DNA from: Streptomyces sp. NWU339
Lineage (GTDB): Bacteria > Actinomycetota > Actinomycetes > Streptomycetales > Streptomycetaceae
DNA: 64,000 bases
Assembly: GCF_003143855.1 (NCBI RefSeq)
Contig: NZ_QFRK01000015.1
Location: 26,444 to 90,443 of the forward strand
Direction of reading: 5' to 3'
Under the pieces are notes generated by a model, which worked only from the letters and a program-made list of their open reading frames with translations, had not been told where the DNA came from and did no database searches. Position numbers and translations under genes: made by a program. Of this stretch, positions 17,939 through 28,124 are shown piece by piece; position 1 is the stretch's first letter, and every line of letters starts with the position of its first letter.

Positions 17939-18512
17939 CACCACCGCTCAGGCACCCACCGCGCGTTCGGCGCCCGACACGGTCAAGATCCTGATCGCCG
18001 GGGGCTTCGGCGTGGGCAAGACCACCATGGTCGGCTCGGTCAGCGAGATCGCCCCGCTGCGCACCGAGGAACCGCTGACCATGGCGGGCCTGGACATCGA
18101 CGACCTCGAGGGCATCGAGGAGAAACGTGACACCACGGTGGCGATGGACTTCGGCCGGATCACCGTCTCCGACGACCTGGTGCTGTACCTCTTCGGTACG
18201 CCGGGCCAGCAGCGGTTCTGGTTCATGTGGAACGACCTGGCCCTCGGCGCGCTCGGCGCGGTGGTCCTGGTCGATGTGCGCAGGCCCAAGTCCAGTTTCG
18301 CCGCGATCGACTTCTTCGAGCGCCGGGGCATCCCGTTCGTCGTCGCCGTGAACGGCTTCCACGGGGAGCATCCCTATCCGGTCGAGGACATCCGGGAGTC
18401 GCTGACCCTGCCGGAGGGCGTGCCGGTGCTGCTCTGCGACGCGCGGGAGCGCGAGTCGTCCAGGGACGTGCTGATCGCCCTGCTCGACCGGCTGATCGCG
18501 GAGGCGGCTTAG
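17925..18512 (+). CDS. cvnD: Conservon small GTPase (CvnD)
   Basis: This 195-residue Ras/MglA-like GTPase has its P-loop in GGFGVGKTTMV, switch II in LFGTPGQQRFWFMW, and a nucleotide-base motif at VAVNGFHG. The start is TTG 17925 inside cvnC, with AGGGA just upstream; no better start exists. The stop codon TAG (18510-18512) coincides with the first bases of the inverted-repeat element at 18511, so the gene reads right into the element. The protein end LIAEAA looks natural, so little or nothing is lost. Confidence 0.95.
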   Translation: MAGSDTTAQAPTARSAPDTVKILIAGGFGVGKTTMVGSVSEIAPLRTEEPLTMAGLDIDDLEGIEEKRDTTVAMDFGRITVSDDLVLYLFGTPGQQRFWFMWNDLALGALGAVVLVDVRRPKSSFAAIDFFERRGIPFVVAVNGFHGEHPYPVEDIRESLTLPEGVPVLLCDARERESSRDVLIALLDRLIAEAA

Positions 18513-18615
18513 GGCCTGTCCGGCGGATCATGCCGCAGACGCGGGGGCCGGCACGCTCACCCGCGCCGACAAGGCACCGTCGATTCCCTGCAAGCTGATC
18601 CGCCGGACAGGCCCT
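18511..18615. mobile_element. 105-bp MITE-like element with perfect 20-bp terminal inverted repeats
   Basis: The left arm AGGGCCTGTCCGGCGGATCA (18511-18530) is the exact reverse complement of the right arm at 18596-18615. The 65-bp interior codes for nothing. Such ends resemble those of Streptomyces IS5-type elements, so this is probably a non-autonomous deletion derivative. They do not match the IS end at bases 246-265, so that element is not its parent. No clear target duplication is seen. Placed between converging cvnD and the osmoprotectant binding protein, the hairpin could also terminate transcription from both sides. Confidence 0.8.
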
Positions 18616-18669
18616 GGGCACGGTGAACGGCGCAGGGGGTGCGGCCCGTTCACCGCACCCCGCGCGGGG

Positions 18670-19626
18670 TCAGTCCAGTCCGGCCGACTTCAGCCAGGCC
18701 TTCGCCACGTCCAGCGGGTCCTTCTTCTCCAGCTGGACCTGGGCGTCGAGGTCGAGCAGGGTCTCGGTGTCCAGCTCGGCGGAGACCGCGTTGAGCGCGT
18801 CGACGCCCTCCTGGGAGAGGGCGTCCTTGTGGACCAGCGGGGTCACGTTGGCGAAACCGAAGAGGTTCTCCGGGTCCTTCAGGACGACGAACTTCTCCTT
18901 GACGATGGTCGGGTCCGTGGTGAAGACGTCCGCGGCCTGGACCTCGTTCCTGGTGAGCGCCGCCTGGGTGAGCGGGCCGCCCGCGTCGAGCGCCTTGAAG
19001 GACTTGAACTTCAGGCCGTAGACGGTCTCCAGGCCCTTCAGGCCCTGTTGCCGGGTCTGGAATTCGGGCGAGCCGCCGATCACCATCTCCGGTGCGGCGT
19101 CCTTGAGGTCGGCGAGGGTCGACGGCGCCGTGAGACCGTACTTCTTCGCCGTCCGGGCGTTGACGCTGACCGAGTCCTTGTTCTCGGCCGGCGACGGGTC
19201 CAGCAGCGTCAGCTTCTTGTCGAGCTTGGCCTTGACGGCGGCGTTGACCGCGTCGGCGGACTCCTGTTCGGCCTCGGGGTCGAGGTAGGCGAGCAGGGAG
19301 CCGTTGTACTCGGGCAGGACGGTGACGGAACCGTTCTTCATCAGGCCGTAGGTCGTCTCCCGGCTGCCGATGTTGTGCTTGTAGGTGACCTTGAGGCCCT
19401 TGGCCCTCAGCGCCTCGCCGTAGATGTCGGCGAGCAGGGTGCTCTCGGCGAAGTTGTTGGAGCCGACGACGACGGTGCCGGCCTCCGCCTTCTCCTCCTC
19501 GAGGGGGTTGTCGGAGGTGTCGCCGGACGAACAGCCCGCGAGCAGCGCCGTCGCGGCGCTGAGCGCGATGAGCGCCGCGCCGGTGTGCCTCGTCCTGGAC
19601 CTGCTGCTCTTCGCGGTAGGAGTCAT
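18670..19626 (-). CDS. Osmoprotectant ABC transporter, substrate-binding lipoprotein
   Basis: The protein has 318 residues. The lipoprotein signal ends at ALLAGC (Cys about 32). The rest is an OpuAC/ProX-type binding domain: VVVGSNNFAESTLLADIYGEALRAKG, YGLMKNGSVTVLPEYNGSLLAY, LGI-like closing lobe with NLFGFANVTPLVHK. It binds glycine betaine, choline or a similar compatible solute outside the membrane. ATG 19626 was preferred to an upstream TTG at 19638. It is the last gene of the ATPase-permease-permease-receptor operon, 86 bases after the second permease. Confidence 0.92.
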   Translation of the reverse strand: MTPTAKSSRSRTRHTGAALIALSAATALLAGCSSGDTSDNPLEEEKAEAGTVVVGSNNFAESTLLADIYGEALRAKGLKVTYKHNIGSRETTYGLMKNGSVTVLPEYNGSLLAYLDPEAEQESADAVNAAVKAKLDKKLTLLDPSPAENKDSVSVNARTAKKYGLTAPSTLADLKDAAPEMVIGGSPEFQTRQQGLKGLETVYGLKFKSFKALDAGGPLTQAALTRNEVQAADVFTTDPTIVKEKFVVLKDPENLFGFANVTPLVHKDALSQEGVDALNAVSAELDTETLLDLDAQVQLEKKDPLDVAKAWLKSAGLD

Positions 19627-19712
19627 CCACCGATCCAATCCAGCCGGTTGACGGCCGTCAAGCGCGGCCGGATCACGGTTGTCACTCGGCTGCCCGTGCG
19701 TGCGGGGCCGGT

Positions 19713-20378
19713 TCAGCGCCGTCGTACGCCCGGTGACACCACCAGCCGTCCCACCGCCCAGAACAGCGCGAGCGTGACGAGGGCCAGGACCGCCACCAGG
19801 GTGGCCCCGCCGACCACCTTCTCGTAGTCGCGCTGGTAGAGCCCGTCGATGATGTACCGGCCGAGGCCGCCCAGGCTGACGTACGCGGCGATGGTGGCCG
19901 TCGACACGATCTGGATGGCCGCCGAGCGCAGCCCGCTCAGGATCAGCGGCAGCGCCACCGGCACCTCGACCCGGAACAGGATGTGCGACTCGCGCATGCC
20001 CATGCCGCGGGCGGCGTCCACCGGGGAGGGGTCCACCGTGCGGACGGCCTCGTAGGTGGTCACCAGGATCGGCGGAACGGCCAGCACGACCAGCGGGATC
20101 ATGACGGGCAGCAGGCCGAAGCCGATCAACAGCACCACCAGCACCAGCAGGCCGAAACTGGGCAGGGCGCGGGCGGCGTTGGCGATGAAGGCGAGTGCGT
20201 TCCCGCCGCGGCCGGTGTGCCCGGTCAGCAGGCCGACGGGCAGTCCGATCGCGGCGGCGATCACGAGGGCCAGCAGCGAGTACCGGACGTGTTCGAGGAA
20301 GCGCTGCGGGATGCCGTCGTAGCCGTGCCAGTGGGCGCTGTCGCTGAAGAAGGCGTTCATGAAGTCGAGGATGTTCAC
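19713..20378 (-). CDS. Osmoprotectant ABC transporter permease
   Basis: This 221-residue ProW-type permease has about five membrane helices. The EAA loop lies at VDPSPVDAARGMGMRESHILFRVEVPVA, with the helix IVSTATIAAYVSLGGLGRYIIDGL after it. Translation starts at GTG 20378, which overlaps the stop of the preceding permease as GTGA, so the two are coupled. The frame is open far upstream, but that sequence belongs to the other permease in a different frame. Confidence 0.93.
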   Translation of the reverse strand: MNILDFMNAFFSDSAHWHGYDGIPQRFLEHVRYSLLALVIAAAIGLPVGLLTGHTGRGGNALAFIANAARALPSFGLLVLVVLLIGFGLLPVMIPLVVLAVPPILVTTYEAVRTVDPSPVDAARGMGMRESHILFRVEVPVALPLILSGLRSAAIQIVSTATIAAYVSLGGLGRYIIDGLYQRDYEKVVGGATLVAVLALVTLALFWAVGRLVVSPGVRRR

Positions 20379-21073
20379 CGGGCCGCGCCCCCGGCTTCGT
20401 ACGGCTCGGGGCGTGCGGCGGGTCTCGGCCGTGTGCCGCGGGGCATCCACGGCGTGAGCAGCACCCTGAGCAGGACCAGCAGCGCGTCGCACAGGATCGC
20501 CAGCACGGCCATCGTGACCACGGAGTTCACCGCGAGTTCGGGCCGGTCGTACTTCTGCGCGGCCGCGAGCAGGTTGCCGAGGGCCCCCTGATTGCCGATC
20601 AGGGCGCCGACGCTGACCAGGGAGATGCTGGACGCGGTGGCCACCCGCAGACCGGCGATGATGGCGGGGGCGGCGATCGGCAACTGCACCTGGGTGTACC
20701 GGCGTACGGGGCCGAAGCCCATGGCGGTGGCCGCGGCCAGCGTCTCCGGCGGCACCGAGCGCACCCCGTCGACGATCGCCGGGACCAGCACCACCAGGCT
20801 GTACAGGGCCAGCGGGATCATCACGGTGAGTTCGGTCTGGCCGGTGTAGTCGATGAGGACGACGAAGAACGCCAGCGACGGGACGGCGTACAGCACGGTC
20901 GTCATGCCCAGGACCGGCGGGTACAGCCAGCGGAAGCGTCCGCACAGCTGGGCGATGGGCAGCGCGAGCAACAGCCCGGCCGCGACCGGGATCAGCGCCT
21001 CCCTCAGGTGCAGTCCGATCAGGCCCGCCCAGCTGTGCTGGAGGTCGCTGGGGATGTCGAAGAAGCCGCTCAT
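20375..21073 (-). CDS. Osmoprotectant ABC transporter permease
   Basis: The protein has 232 residues and is the second ProW-type membrane subunit. It has five to six predicted helices, the coupling loop PPETLAAATAMGFGPVRRYTQVQLPIA, and the following SSISLVSVGALIGNQGALG. The ATG at 21073 overlaps the ATPase stop codon (ATGA), and its own stop overlaps the next permease. The tail is Arg/Pro-rich and cytosolic. Confidence 0.93.
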   Translation of the reverse strand: MSGFFDIPSDLQHSWAGLIGLHLREALIPVAAGLLLALPIAQLCGRFRWLYPPVLGMTTVLYAVPSLAFFVVLIDYTGQTELTVMIPLALYSLVVLVPAIVDGVRSVPPETLAAATAMGFGPVRRYTQVQLPIAAPAIIAGLRVATASSISLVSVGALIGNQGALGNLLAAAQKYDRPELAVNSVVTMAVLAILCDALLVLLRVLLTPWMPRGTRPRPAARPEPYEAGGAAR

Positions 21074-22194
21074 CCGGCGACCTTCTCGTCGCCGGTGCGG
21101 CCGTCTCGGTGAGCGGTGCGGATGGCGTCGCCGATGGTCTGCTGGGAGACGACGCCCCGCACCCGGCCGGCGTCGTCCACGGCGACGGCCCAGCCGGTGG
21201 GGGAGAGCACCGCGCAGTCGAGCGCGACCCGCAGCGAGTCCACGCCGGGCACGAACGGCCGCCCGTACGGCAGCAGCCGGTCCGGTCTGATGTCCCCGGC
21301 GGTCAGCCGGCGGGGCTCGGACCAGCCGAGCGGGCGCCCCTCGTCGTCGGTCACCAGGAGGTGGGGGGCGTTCGACGCGCCGATCCGCTCGGCGGTGGCG
21401 TCCGGCGGGATCACCGCGTCGGTGGCCAGTTCCAGCGCGGCGGTGGTGAGGAAGGAGAGCCGCCGGATGCCCCGGTCGGCGCCGAGGAAGTCCTCGACGA
21501 ACGCGTCCGCGGGGTCGGACAGCAGCTCGGCGGGCGGCGCGTACTGGGCGAGCCGGCCGCCTTCGCGCAGTACGGCGACCATGGTGCCGAGTTTGACCGC
21601 CTCGTCGATGTCATGCGTGACGAAGACGATGGTCTTGCCCAACTCTTCCTGAATCCTGAGTAGTTCGTCCTGCAACCCCTTGCGGACCACCGGGTCGACG
21701 GCCGAGAACGGCTCGTCCATCAGCAGCACCGGCGGGTCCGCGGCGAGCGCGCGTGCCACTCCGACGCGCTGCTGCTGGCCGCCGGAGAGCTGGTACGGGT
21801 ACCGCTTGGCCAGGGCGGTGTCCAGACCCACCCGCTCCATCAGCTCCGCCGCCCGCTCCCGGGCCCGCTGCTTGCCCCAGCCGAGCATGCGCGGCACGGT
21901 GGCGATGTTGTCGACGATCGTGCGGTGCTGGAAGAGTCCGGCGTTCTGGATGACGTACCCCATGGACCGGCGCAGGGTGGTGACCGGTCGGTGCTGGATG
22001 TCCGCACCGTCGAGCAGGATCGTTCCCTCGGTGGGTTCGACCATGCGGTTGATCATGCGCAGGGTGGTCGTCTTGCCACAGCCCGACGGTCCGACCAGGA
22101 CGGTGATCGAGCGGTCGGGGATCTCCAGGGAGAGCCGGTCGACCGCCACCGTGCCGTCCGGGTAGCGCTTCGTCACTGAGTCGATCCGTATCAA
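21070..22194 (-). CDS. Osmoprotectant ABC transporter ATPase with CBS domains
   Basis: The protein has 374 residues. The ABC domain has Walker A GPSGCGKTTT, Q-loop VIQNAGLFQH, signature LSGGQQQRVGVARALA, Walker B VLLMDEPFSAVDP and switch His in VTHDIDEA. The C-terminal 110 residues form a CBS pair, as in OpuA/OpuC ATPases that sense ionic strength. The start is taken as TTG 22194 (GAAGGG 11 bases upstream), which gives the family N-terminus IRIDSVTKRYPDG; a GTG four codons earlier is possible but crowds the ribosome site. First gene of the operon. Confidence 0.92.
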   Translation of the reverse strand: MIRIDSVTKRYPDGTVAVDRLSLEIPDRSITVLVGPSGCGKTTTLRMINRMVEPTEGTILLDGADIQHRPVTTLRRSMGYVIQNAGLFQHRTIVDNIATVPRMLGWGKQRARERAAELMERVGLDTALAKRYPYQLSGGQQQRVGVARALAADPPVLLMDEPFSAVDPVVRKGLQDELLRIQEELGKTIVFVTHDIDEAVKLGTMVAVLREGGRLAQYAPPAELLSDPADAFVEDFLGADRGIRRLSFLTTAALELATDAVIPPDATAERIGASNAPHLLVTDDEGRPLGWSEPRRLTAGDIRPDRLLPYGRPFVPGVDSLRVALDCAVLSPTGWAVAVDDAGRVRGVVSQQTIGDAIRTAHRDGRTGDEKVAG

Positions 22195-22354
22195 GACGCC
22201 GAACACCCTTCGGGTGGCTGGAAGTTTCCGGCCGAGCCGGCCGCACGGTCTGCCGCCGGTCGAGTGTAGACGGCACCTCCGACAGCGCCCGGGGGGGACA
22301 CGCCCCCGCGCTACGCGGCCACCTGCCCCGCCCCGACCTCGGGAAACCACCCAG

Positions 22355-22395
22355 GAGGGGGAGGGCCGCCGGGAATCCCGGCGGCCCTCCCCCTC
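22355..22395 (-). terminator. Strong hairpin terminator downstream of msrB
   Basis: A perfect 19-bp stem (22355-22373 with 22377-22395), separated by a 3-base loop AAT, lies 28 bases past the msrB stop codon. The arms begin GAGGGGGAGGGCC and end GGCCCTCCCCCTC. There is no U-tract, as is normal for strong actinobacterial terminators. It would insulate msrB-murC from the osmoprotectant operon that follows on the same strand. Confidence 0.8.
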
Positions 22396-22423
22396 ACCAC
22401 GGCTCGGCGCGCGTCCGCGCGGA

Positions 22424-22831
22424 TCAGCCCTCGGTGGGCTGCAGCTTCAGCGAGATGCTGTTGATGCAGTACCGCTGGTCCGTGGGCGTCGGGTACCCCT
22501 CGCCCTCGAAGACGTGCCCGAGGTGAGAGCCGCAGCGGGAGCAGCGCACCTCGGTGCGCACCATGCCGTGCGACCGGTCCTCGACCAGCTCGACCGCCTC
22601 GGAGTCCCGCGGGTCGTAGAAGGAGGGCCAGCCGCAGTGCGACTCGAACTTGGTCTTCGAGGTGAACAGTTCGGCGCCGCAGGCGCGGCACGCGTAGACG
22701 CCCTCGGTCTTCGTGTCGGTGTACTCACCGGTGAAGGCCGGCTCCGTGCCCGCCTGGCGCAGGACGGCGTACTCGGACGGCGACAGCTCCGCGCGCCACT
22801 GCTCGTCCGGCTTCTCCACGTCGTACGACAT
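22424..22831 (-). CDS. msrB: Peptide-methionine (R)-S-oxide reductase
   Basis: This 135-residue MsrB reduces the R-epimer of methionine sulfoxide in oxidised proteins. Two zinc-binding CxxC pairs are present (Cys48/51 and Cys97/100). The catalytic Cys122 lies in QRYCINSISL, and Cys66 in ESHCGWPSFYDP is the usual candidate resolving residue. It is full length, with no signal peptide, so cytosolic. It lies 47 bases downstream of murC on the same strand. Confidence 0.97.
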   Translation of the reverse strand: MSYDVEKPDEQWRAELSPSEYAVLRQAGTEPAFTGEYTDTKTEGVYACRACGAELFTSKTKFESHCGWPSFYDPRDSEAVELVEDRSHGMVRTEVRCSRCGSHLGHVFEGEGYPTPTDQRYCINSISLKLQPTEG

Positions 22832-22878
22832 GAGCCTTCAGCCCCTTCGCTTCTGCTGCTGCGTGCTTCTTCCGCGTC

Positions 22879-24294
<1,416 letters not shown>

Positions 24295-24404
24295 GCGTGT
24301 TTCTCCCCAGTGGTGACGAGTGCGGGTCGTACGGGCTGTGCGGGTGGTGCGCGACGAGCGGGACGACGGTCCCCGCGCCCTCGTGCGAAGGGCGCCGCCC
24401 CAGC

Positions 24405-24878
24405 CTATGCCTTGCTGTGCGAGAACAGTTTCAGCACCGGCACGCCCACCTTGTGCCGGGCCCGGGAGGCCCAGTCCCGGTGGAAGAACTCCTCCACGTA
24501 GTGCGGGTCGGTGAGCACGATCACCTCGTCCGCCCCGGCCTCCTGGACCATCGTCCTCAGCGCGTCCAGGGGGTGGTTCTCGATCAGCCGGCCGTCGGCC
24601 CCGTGACCGGCGGCGCGCAGGGCCTGCAGGGACACCTCCAGTGCCCGCTCCCCCGTCGTCCTGGCATCCTCGCCCTCGGGCGTCTCCGCCTCCCGGACGG
24701 CGTCGTCGAGCTCGCCGAGGGCCACGTCGTCGATGGCCCTCAGCAGCCGGTCCGCCTGTTCGCCGCGCGGCTGGAGCAGCACCCGGAAGGCGACCTCCTC
24801 GTCACCGTGCAGGGTGGTGACGAACTCCACGTCGGCGGACGTCAGGGCCTTCTCGATCATCAGTACGCTTGTGAACAC
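24405..24878 (-). CDS. Uncharacterised 157-residue cytosolic protein
   Basis: I do not recognise a named domain. The C-terminal half (DEVIVLTDPHYVEEFFHRDWASRARHKVGVPVLKLF) looks like an alpha/beta strand-helix-strand unit, as in universal-stress or release-factor-like folds. The first half is acidic and helical. The GTG at 24878 has GAAGGGG eight bases upstream and is a better start than the later ATG. Codon use is typical, so the gene is genuine. It lies 110 bases upstream of murC on the same strand and might be co-transcribed. Confidence 0.75.
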   Translation of the reverse strand: MFTSVLMIEKALTSADVEFVTTLHGDEEVAFRVLLQPRGEQADRLLRAIDDVALGELDDAVREAETPEGEDARTTGERALEVSLQALRAAGHGADGRLIENHPLDALRTMVQEAGADEVIVLTDPHYVEEFFHRDWASRARHKVGVPVLKLFSHSKA

Positions 24879-25118
24879 CAGGCGCCCCTTCTCCTCGGAG
24901 GGCCGTGGGCCCTCTCTCCCCGTGGGCCGAGCCAGGCCCTGCGGAATCCGTCCTGCCCGTGCCCGCACGGGCACCACCGGGTTCAGTGTGCCCGTCGCAC
25001 CACCAAGCGGAACGGAACATTCCGCCGATTACCGGGCCAGCGGTAACCATTGAACTCGCATCCGGGTGCTCCTGGACGCTCCCGGACACCGCCGGAGGGT
25101 TCGGGCCCGCCCGTCCGG

Positions 25119-25943
25119 TCAGGAACGCGCGTACCGCGTGAAAAGAAAACCATCCTCCTCCAACATCGATTTCAGCGTGAAACGACTCGGAAGTGTCACA
25201 GACGGTCCACCGGCGATGCGCTGAGCGTCACCCGCGACGAGCATCGGGGCGACGGTCAGACAGAGCTCGTCCAGCACTCCGGCCGCCACCAGCTGCCCCA
25301 GCAGCCGCGGCCCGCCCTCGGTCAGCAGTCGGGTGTGCCCCAGTTCCGCGAGGGCCCGCGTCGCGCGAGCCGGATCCACACCGGTGCCGTCCCCCGCGAT
25401 CACCACCCGGGTCCCGGCGGCCGCCTCGGCGGCGGCGATCCGGTCGGGGGGCGCGGCGGCACCAGTCAGGATCAGGGTGTCCACCAGCGGGGTGGTGAAC
25501 AGCGGCAGGGAGAAGTCCAGGTCCAGGCCGGCGGAGACCACGGCGATCGCCGGCGCGGGGCCCTGCCCGGCCGCCTCGCGCGCCGCCGCGAACTCCGCAC
25601 GCGCGCGGGCCGGACGGTAGCCCTCCAGCCGAACCGTTTCCGCGCCGACGAGCACGACGTCCGCGAGGGCCCGCAGCGTGCCGAAGACACGCATGTCGGC
25701 CGGGCTGGAGATGGGCTGCGAGCGGCCCTCGTGCTGGGCGGCTCCGTCGAGCGTGGACACCATGTTGGCCCGCAGCCACGGCTGCCGGTCCGCACCGGAC
25801 CCCGGCCCCGGGTAGGCGTATGCGGCGGCCAGTTCAGCCAGGCTCCACTCCCGGTCCTCCGTGCCCTCCCCCGCGCGGGAGGTACCGGTCGTCTCCCCGG
25901 CGGGAGCTGCTGTTTCGTCGATCACAGGGAAGAGGCGTCGCAT
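25119..25943 (-). CDS. RibD C-terminal-like pyrimidine reductase family protein
   Basis: This 274-residue protein has a dihydrofolate-reductase-like fold of the RibD C-terminal type. Family blocks are RANMVSTLDGAA, DMRVFGTLRALADVVLVGAETVRLEGY, the nucleotide-binding ELGHTRLLTEGGPRLLGQLVAAGVLDEL, and the last strand GFLFTRYARS. In riboflavin synthesis this fold reduces the ribosyl pyrimidine with NADPH. No deaminase domain and no other rib genes are here, so its substrate is uncertain. ATG 25943 is preferred to in-frame upstream codons. It is divergent from zapE across 37 bases. Confidence 0.88.
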   Translation of the reverse strand: MRRLFPVIDETAAPAGETTGTSRAGEGTEDREWSLAELAAAYAYPGPGSGADRQPWLRANMVSTLDGAAQHEGRSQPISSPADMRVFGTLRALADVVLVGAETVRLEGYRPARARAEFAAAREAAGQGPAPAIAVVSAGLDLDFSLPLFTTPLVDTLILTGAAAPPDRIAAAEAAAGTRVVIAGDGTGVDPARATRALAELGHTRLLTEGGPRLLGQLVAAGVLDELCLTVAPMLVAGDAQRIAGGPSVTLPSRFTLKSMLEEDGFLFTRYARS

Positions 25944-25980
25944 GCCGTGCAGTGTTCCACGCCCCGTAGTATGAGGAAGC

Positions 25981-27084
25981 GTGTCGTCCTCCTCCCCCGC
26001 CGCCCGGCTCGCTCCCGCGGCCGCCGCGGCCCCGCTGTCCCTGTGCGCCCGTGAGCCGCACGTCCCCGCGGACCGGCTCGTCGCCGAGATGGTGCCCCCG
26101 CCCCGGTTCGACGCGGTCCGTTTCGACACCTACATACCCGACCCGAACCAGCCCAGCCAGACCGAGGCCGTGCGCGTCCTCGAAGGCTTCGCGGCCGGTC
26201 TCGGCGGAGCACCGGGCGGCGATTCCGGCAGGCGCCGGCTGTTCGGCTTCGGGAAGCCGGCGAAGCCCGTCCCGGCCGGCCCGCGCGGTGTCTACCTCGA
26301 CGGCGGCTACGGCGTCGGCAAGACCCATCTGCTGGCCTCCCTGTGGCACGCCACCCCGGCCGAGCCCGCGCTCAAGGCGTTCGGCACCTTCGTGGAGCTG
26401 ACCAACCTGGTCGGCGCCCTCGGCTTCCAGCAGACGGTACGGACGCTCTCCGGCCACCGGCTGCTGTGCATCGACGAGTTCGAACTGGACGACCCCGGCG
26501 ACACCGTGCTCGTCTCCACCCTGCTCGGCAAGCTGGTCGAGGCGGGTGTCGCGCTCGCCGCCACCTCCAACACGCTGCCCGGCAAGCTCGGCGAGGGCCG
26601 GTTCGCCGCGGCCGACTTCCTGCGCGAGATCCAGGGCCTGTCGGCCCACTTCCGCGCCCTGCGCATCGACGGCGAGGACTACCGCCACCGCGGTCTGCCC
26701 CAGGCGCCGCCGCCGTACACCGACGAACTGGTGACCAAGACGGCGTACGCCACCGAGGGCGCCTCGCTGGACGGCTTCGCGGATCTGCTGGAGCACCTCG
26801 CGAAGGTGCACCCCAGCCGCTACGGCGCCCTCACCGACGGGCTCACCGCCGTGTGCCTCACCGGTGTGCGGCCGGTACCGGACCAGTCGACGGCCCTGCG
26901 GCTGGTCGTCCTCGCCGACCGGCTCTACGACCGCGAGGTACCCGTGCTCGCCTCGGGACTGCCCTTCGACCAGCTGTTCAGCGAGGAGATGCTGAAGGGC
27001 GGCTACCGCAAGAAGTACTTCCGGGCGATCTCCCGGCTCACCGCGCTGGCCCGGGACGCCGGCCGGCTCACCGGGACCCCGTAG
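25981..27084 (+). CDS. zapE: AFG1/ZapE-family P-loop ATPase
   Basis: This 367-residue AAA-like ATPase has Walker A in GGYGVGKTHLL, Walker B in LLCIDEFELDDPGD, sensor 1 in LAATSNTLPG, and an arginine-finger region in AADFLREIQGLS. ZapE acts on the Z-ring in Escherichia coli; in actinomycetes the role is undefined. It begins at GTG 25981 with an Ala-rich leader that does not look like a signal peptide. The gene is followed by a slipin on the same strand. Confidence 0.92.
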   Translation: MSSSSPAARLAPAAAAAPLSLCAREPHVPADRLVAEMVPPPRFDAVRFDTYIPDPNQPSQTEAVRVLEGFAAGLGGAPGGDSGRRRLFGFGKPAKPVPAGPRGVYLDGGYGVGKTHLLASLWHATPAEPALKAFGTFVELTNLVGALGFQQTVRTLSGHRLLCIDEFELDDPGDTVLVSTLLGKLVEAGVALAATSNTLPGKLGEGRFAAADFLREIQGLSAHFRALRIDGEDYRHRGLPQAPPPYTDELVTKTAYATEGASLDGFADLLEHLAKVHPSRYGALTDGLTAVCLTGVRPVPDQSTALRLVVLADRLYDREVPVLASGLPFDQLFSEEMLKGGYRKKYFRAISRLTALARDAGRLTGTP

Positions 27085-27206
27085 CCCCGGGGGCCCGACG
27101 CTCCGGGCCCCCCGACCTCGAGCCATGGCCGCGGACCGGACACCGGGCATATCGTGGCAGAAGTGACCGTAAGCGCAGGGAGCAGGCCTCTGAACGGGAG
27201 GTCGTC

Positions 27207-28031
27207 ATGGTCGAGGAACTGGTCACCGCAGTCGTCGCCACCGGCGCCGCGGGCGTCGTCTATCTCGCCGCGGCGGCGCGGGTCGTCAAGCAGTACGAGC
27301 GCGGGGTGGTCTTCCGGCTCGGCCGGCTGTACAGCGGGGAGCGCCAGCCCGGGTTCACGATGATCGTCCCCGGGGTGGACCGGCTGCACAAGGTCAATCT
27401 GCAGATCGTCACGATGCCGGTGCCCGCGCAGGAGGGCATCACCCGGGACAACGTCACCGTGCGGGTGGACGCGGTCGTCTACTTCAAGGTCGTCAACGCC
27501 TCCGCCGCGCTCATCAACGTGGAGGACTACCGGTTCGCGGTCTCCCAGATGGCCCAGACCTCCCTGCGCTCGATCATCGGCAAGAGCGACCTCGACGACC
27601 TGCTGTCCAACCGGGAGAAGCTCAACGAGGGCCTGGAGCTGATGATCGACAGCCCGGCGGTCGGCTGGGGCGTGCAGATCGACCGGGTCGAGATCAAGGA
27701 CGTCTCGCTGCCCGAGACGATGAAGCGGTCCATGGCCCGGCAGGCGGAGGCCGACCGCGAGCGGCGGGCCCGGGTCATCAACGCCGACGCCGAACTCCAG
27801 GCGTCGAGGAAACTGGCCGAGGCCGCCCAGCAGATGGCGGACACCCCGTCCGCGCTGCAGCTGCGGCTGCTGCAGACGATCGTGGCGGTGTCCGCCGAGA
27901 AGAACTCCACGCTGGTGCTGCCCTTCCCGGTGGAGCTGCTGCGCTTCCTGGAACGGTCCGCCCAGCAGCCGGCGCCGACGGAGCGCGCCCTCGAGGAACC
28001 GGGGCCGCCCCCCGACGAACCGGGGCCGTGA
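27207..28031 (+). CDS. Slipin (stomatin-like SPFH protein)
   Basis: The protein has 274 residues. An N-terminal membrane hairpin or helix (about 5-25, TAVVATGAAGVVYLAAAARVV) precedes the SPFH domain (QYERGVVFRLGRL, GFTMIVPGVDRLHKVNLQIVTMPVPAQEGITRDNVTVRVDAVVYFKV, then helices). The C-terminal LVLPFPVELLRFL is typical of slipins, and the tail is Pro/Glu-rich. Such proteins oligomerise at membrane microdomains. An NfeD partner is often adjacent, but none is present here. The ATG at 27207 has GGGAGGT upstream. Confidence 0.93.
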   Translation: MVEELVTAVVATGAAGVVYLAAAARVVKQYERGVVFRLGRLYSGERQPGFTMIVPGVDRLHKVNLQIVTMPVPAQEGITRDNVTVRVDAVVYFKVVNASAALINVEDYRFAVSQMAQTSLRSIIGKSDLDDLLSNREKLNEGLELMIDSPAVGWGVQIDRVEIKDVSLPETMKRSMARQAEADRERRARVINADAELQASRKLAEAAQQMADTPSALQLRLLQTIVAVSAEKNSTLVLPFPVELLRFLERSAQQPAPTERALEEPGPPPDEPGP

Positions 28032-28124
28032 CACGTGCTCCACGCGTGGTTCCCGTGATTCGCGGCAGGTGATAGACACGGCGGGTCACAGTTCCTGTCC
28101 GCCAGCAGGAAGGTTCCCCCCACC

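Noticed and set aside
19713..20945. 410-codon frame for the second osmoprotectant permease
   Set aside because: The first half is Arg/His-rich noise over the other permease. The GTG at 20378 overlapping the stop codon is the real start.
27154..27363. Small ORF overlapping the slipin start
   Set aside because: It is Ser/Arg-rich, off-frame to the slipin and has no ribosome site.
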